A stretch of DNA of 6,726 nucleotides from Ferrimicrobium sp. (GTDB lineage: Bacteria; Actinomycetota; Acidimicrobiia; Acidimicrobiales; Acidimicrobiaceae): contig DAHXNM010000003.1 of NCBI GenBank assembly GCA_027365375.1, positions 1 through 6,726 of the forward strand. The letters run 5' to 3'. The notes under the pieces are model-generated. The model did no database searches. It had not been told where the DNA came from and saw only the letters and a list, made by a program, of their open reading frames with translations. The first letter of the stretch is position 1. Each line of letters begins with the position of its first letter. Shown one piece after another: positions 4,768-6,726 of the stretch. Both the position numbers and the translations under genes were made by a program.

Positions 4768-6390
4768 GTGGCGATTGCAGACCGGCTGTTAGCGTTGGTG
4801 CATACCGCTGCTCAGGATAGTTTTGAGATCTTGCATTCTGGGTCGGCAACCCTTAAGGCAGTCACGGTTGACGAGCCGTCAGTGTCTGAACATGGCGATT
4901 ACGCCACAAATGCAGCGCTGGTACTAGCCAAGCAGGTGGGACAGCAACCGCGAAGGATAGCTGAGCTGCTTGCTGACCGACTGCGCGGCGAGTCGATGAT
5001 CGACCGAATAGATATCGCTGGACCTGGTTTCTTGAATTTTTGGATCACTCCGCTCGCCCTGTCTGAAGAGATTACTGCACTTATTCAGCGTGGTGACGAT
5101 TATCTTCGACCTGATTTGGGTCATGGAACAACCGTACAGGTGGAGTTTGTCTCGGCAAATCCAACCGGTCCCCTACACGTTGGCAATGGTTGGCTAGCCA
5201 CCTATGGTGATGCATTAAGTCGACTGCTTGAATTCGTTAACTATAGGGTCACCAAAGAGTATTACGTCAACGATACTGGTGGACAGATCAGGCAGCTTGG
5301 AGCCTCGATCATAGCTGTTCGCAACGGTGATGAGGTTCCCGAAGGTGGTTACCAGGGCACCTATATTTCAGACCTCGCTGGCAGGTATCCGGGTTCAGAT
5401 GATCTGGTTGAGGCCGGAAGTTGGGCGGTGCCTATCATCCTTGAGCTCATTAGAGTCACGCTTAGCAACTTAGGAATTGAGATGGATAGCTGGTTTTCAC
5501 AGGCTTCCATCGAGGAGTCGGGCGATGTCGCTGATGTGGTGGCCAAGCTCGAGGCTCGAGGCGCGATTTACGACCATGACGGTGCCCTCTGGTTCGCCTC
5601 CGAACGCTTTGGCGATACTCGTGATCGAGTTATGCGCAAGTCAAACGGCGATTTCACTTACCTCGCAGGAGATATTGCTTACCATTACAACAAGCTTGTA
5701 GTTCGTGAGTTTTCTTTGGTGATCGACGTGCTGGGGGCCGATCACCATGGTCAGGTCGCCTCCATGATGGCTGCTATCCGAGCTCTTGGCATCGATGAGC
5801 ATCGCCTGGAGATCAAACTTGGTCAGATGGTATCGTTGCTGGAGCAAGGACAGGCGGTCAAGTTCTCCAAGCGAGCCGGTACCGCGATTCCACTCGACTG
5901 GCTCGTCCAGGAGCTAGGGAGTGATGCCACTCGTCTTCTTATCCTGTCAAGCTCCATCGATCGCGCGTCGCAGATCGATCTTGCCCAGGCGAAATCGCAG
6001 TCTATGGAGAATCCAGTCTTCTACATCCAGTATGCACATGCTCGAATTGCAGCGTTGTTGCGTAACGCGGCGAATCAAGGCGTGCACCTTGAAGATGCCT
6101 ATGCAGAGTCAATAGCGGCGCTTACCCATCCACGCGAAGTCACGCTGATGAAGGATTTGATACGGCTGGGGTCGGTGATAACTCGCGCCGCTGAAGAGCG
6201 CGCACCTCACAAGGTTGTGGCTTGGCTTATGCAGGCGGCCTCTGATTTCCACGGCTTCTATCATGACTGTCCGGTGTTGACCGCACCTAAGGCTGAGCGT
6301 GATGCCAGACTGATGCTTGCACGAGCAGCTCAGCTCGCAATCGCCACTGCACTCGGTCTTCTTGGGGTAACACCTCTCGAGGAGATGTAG
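4768..6390 (+). CDS. argS: Arginyl-tRNA synthetase
   Basis: Class I cytoplasmic synthetase that activates arginine with ATP and attaches it to tRNA-Arg. From the GTG at 4768 it has 540 residues, close to the family norm of about 550. In order: an N-terminal tRNA-recognition domain (about 1-100, with EHGDYATNAAL near 41-51), the catalytic core with FVSANPTGPLHVGN (127-140), the segments FTYLAGDIAYH and VLGADHHGQV (about 296-330), the KMSKS-type loop KFSKRAG (365-371), and the C-terminal DALR anticodon-binding domain with NPVFYIQYAHARI (415-427). The HIGH motif reads HVGN; from memory, actinobacterial ArgS often has HIGG here, so loss of the second His is tolerated, but Asn deserves a check. 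The frame is open further upstream to an ATG at 4705, but the ribosome binding site favours the GTG. The gene is followed one base later by lysA, surely in the same transcript. A weak extended -10 (TGATATGCT, 4701-4709) is a possible promoter. Confidence 0.97.
   Translation: MAIADRLLALVHTAAQDSFEILHSGSATLKAVTVDEPSVSEHGDYATNAALVLAKQVGQQPRRIAELLADRLRGESMIDRIDIAGPGFLNFWITPLALSEEITALIQRGDDYLRPDLGHGTTVQVEFVSANPTGPLHVGNGWLATYGDALSRLLEFVNYRVTKEYYVNDTGGQIRQLGASIIAVRNGDEVPEGGYQGTYISDLAGRYPGSDDLVEAGSWAVPIILELIRVTLSNLGIEMDSWFSQASIEESGDVADVVAKLEARGAIYDHDGALWFASERFGDTRDRVMRKSNGDFTYLAGDIAYHYNKLVVREFSLVIDVLGADHHGQVASMMAAIRALGIDEHRLEIKLGQMVSLLEQGQAVKFSKRAGTAIPLDWLVQELGSDATRLLILSSSIDRASQIDLAQAKSQSMENPVFYIQYAHARIAALLRNAANQGVHLEDAYAESIAALTHPREVTLMKDLIRLGSVITRAAEERAPHKVVAWLMQAASDFHGFYHDCPVLTAPKAERDARLMLARAAQLAIATALGLLGVTPLEEM
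6381..6384 (+). promoter_or_regulatory. Ribosome binding site of lysA inside the argS end
   Basis: GGAG lies within the last codons of argS, 7 bases before the TTG at 6392. It supports this unusual start codon, the only candidate between the in-frame stop at 6368-6370 and the conserved part of LysA, and implies translation coupled to argS. Confidence 0.7.
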
Positions 6391-6391
6391 G

Positions 6392-6726
6392 TTGGGAGAC
6401 CTGGGGGCTCTTCCCGAGCATCTCGCTCCACACACGGCGACGGTAGATGCGGCAGGCGAACTCGTGATTGGCGGGATTCGTGTCAGTGAACTCGTGGGAC
6501 AGTACGGGAGTCCGCTTTTTATCTATGACGAGGAGCATCTCCGAGCACGAATGCGCGATGCGGTTCGGGGTTTTGGGGGAGGTGGGGTGATCTATGCGTC
6601 CAAGGCATTTCCCTCCATGGCGATGGCACGACTTGTCAGCGAGGAGGGTTTGTGGTGGGATGCGGCCTCTTTGGGGGAGCTAGAGGCGGGTCTGCGTGGC
6701 GGGGTGGAGCCGACGCGTGTGGTCCT
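6392..6726 (+). CDS. lysA: Diaminopimelate decarboxylase, N-terminal part (cut by window edge)
   Basis: Pyridoxal-phosphate enzyme that converts meso-diaminopimelate to L-lysine, the last step of lysine synthesis. Only the first 111 codons are in the window; the frame stays open to the edge. The fold-type III decarboxylase barrel begins with YGSPLFIYDE (38-47), followed by VIYASKAFPS (66-75), where K71 is the expected lysine forming the Schiff base with the cofactor, and then WWDAASLGELEAGL (88-101), the counterpart of the family's 'D-SGGEL' segment. The N-terminal extension of about 35 residues (PEHLAPHTATVDAAGELVIGG region) is of the type seen in actinobacterial LysA. The start is TTG, one base after the argS stop, with its ribosome binding site inside argS. 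In actinobacteria hom, thrC and thrB often follow, so threonine genes may lie just beyond the edge. The assignment is firm on motifs and context. Confidence 0.93.
   Translation, partial: MGDLGALPEHLAPHTATVDAAGELVIGGIRVSELVGQYGSPLFIYDEEHLRARMRDAVRGFGGGGVIYASKAFPSMAMARLVSEEGLWWDAASLGELEAGLRGGVEPTRVV

Noticed and set aside
6109..6435. Minus-strand open frame of 108 codons across the argS-lysA junction
   Set aside because: It is antisense to the conserved C-terminus of ArgS and to the lysA start; both sense genes are firm.

Overview
The window looks like chromosomal DNA of an actinobacterium with moderate GC (mid-50s percent by eye). The best taxonomic clue is the right end, where argS is followed one base later by lysA; this argS-lysA pair is typical of Actinomycetota (and some Chloroflexi). 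Supporting signs are a DrrA/DrrB-type ABC exporter, TTG and GTG start codons, and a tRNA gene without an encoded CCA end. A deep-branching, moderate-GC lineage such as Acidimicrobiia would fit, but that is a guess and not shown by the sequence.

Layout. (1) 23-904, minus: a complete family 2 glycosyltransferase. (2) 985-2445, plus, divergent from it across 80 bp: a complete MurE-type peptidoglycan ligase standing outside any visible division/cell-wall cluster and carrying DNPG where meso-diaminopimelate-adding MurE enzymes have DNPR. (3) 2450-4248, minus, convergent with murE and separated from it by only 4 bp: a two-gene operon of a DrrA-type ATPase and a DrrB-type permease, with 5 bp between the genes. 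(4) 4249-4555: a gene-free stretch with the likely exporter promoter, a 7-bp tandem repeat and two inverted repeats. (5) 4556-4627, minus: tRNA-Arg(CCG). (6) 4768-6390, plus: argS, divergent from the tRNA that its product should charge. (7) 6392 to the window edge, plus: the N-terminal 111 codons of lysA.

Functional reading. MurE adds the third residue to the peptidoglycan stem peptide, and LysA decarboxylates meso-diaminopimelate to L-lysine, so both act around the same metabolite although they are about 4 kb apart and not co-transcribed. ArgS and tRNA-Arg(CCG) form a cognate pair decoding CGG. The exporter probably extrudes a hydrophobic compound; its substrate cannot be read from sequence. 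The glycosyltransferase is probably for surface polysaccharide or cell-wall glycan.

I found no convincing undescribed system: no CRISPR array, insertion sequence, phage gene or defence module. The points most worth a second look are the MurE specificity motif, the HVGN version of the ArgS HIGH motif, and the repeat structure in the exporter promoter region.
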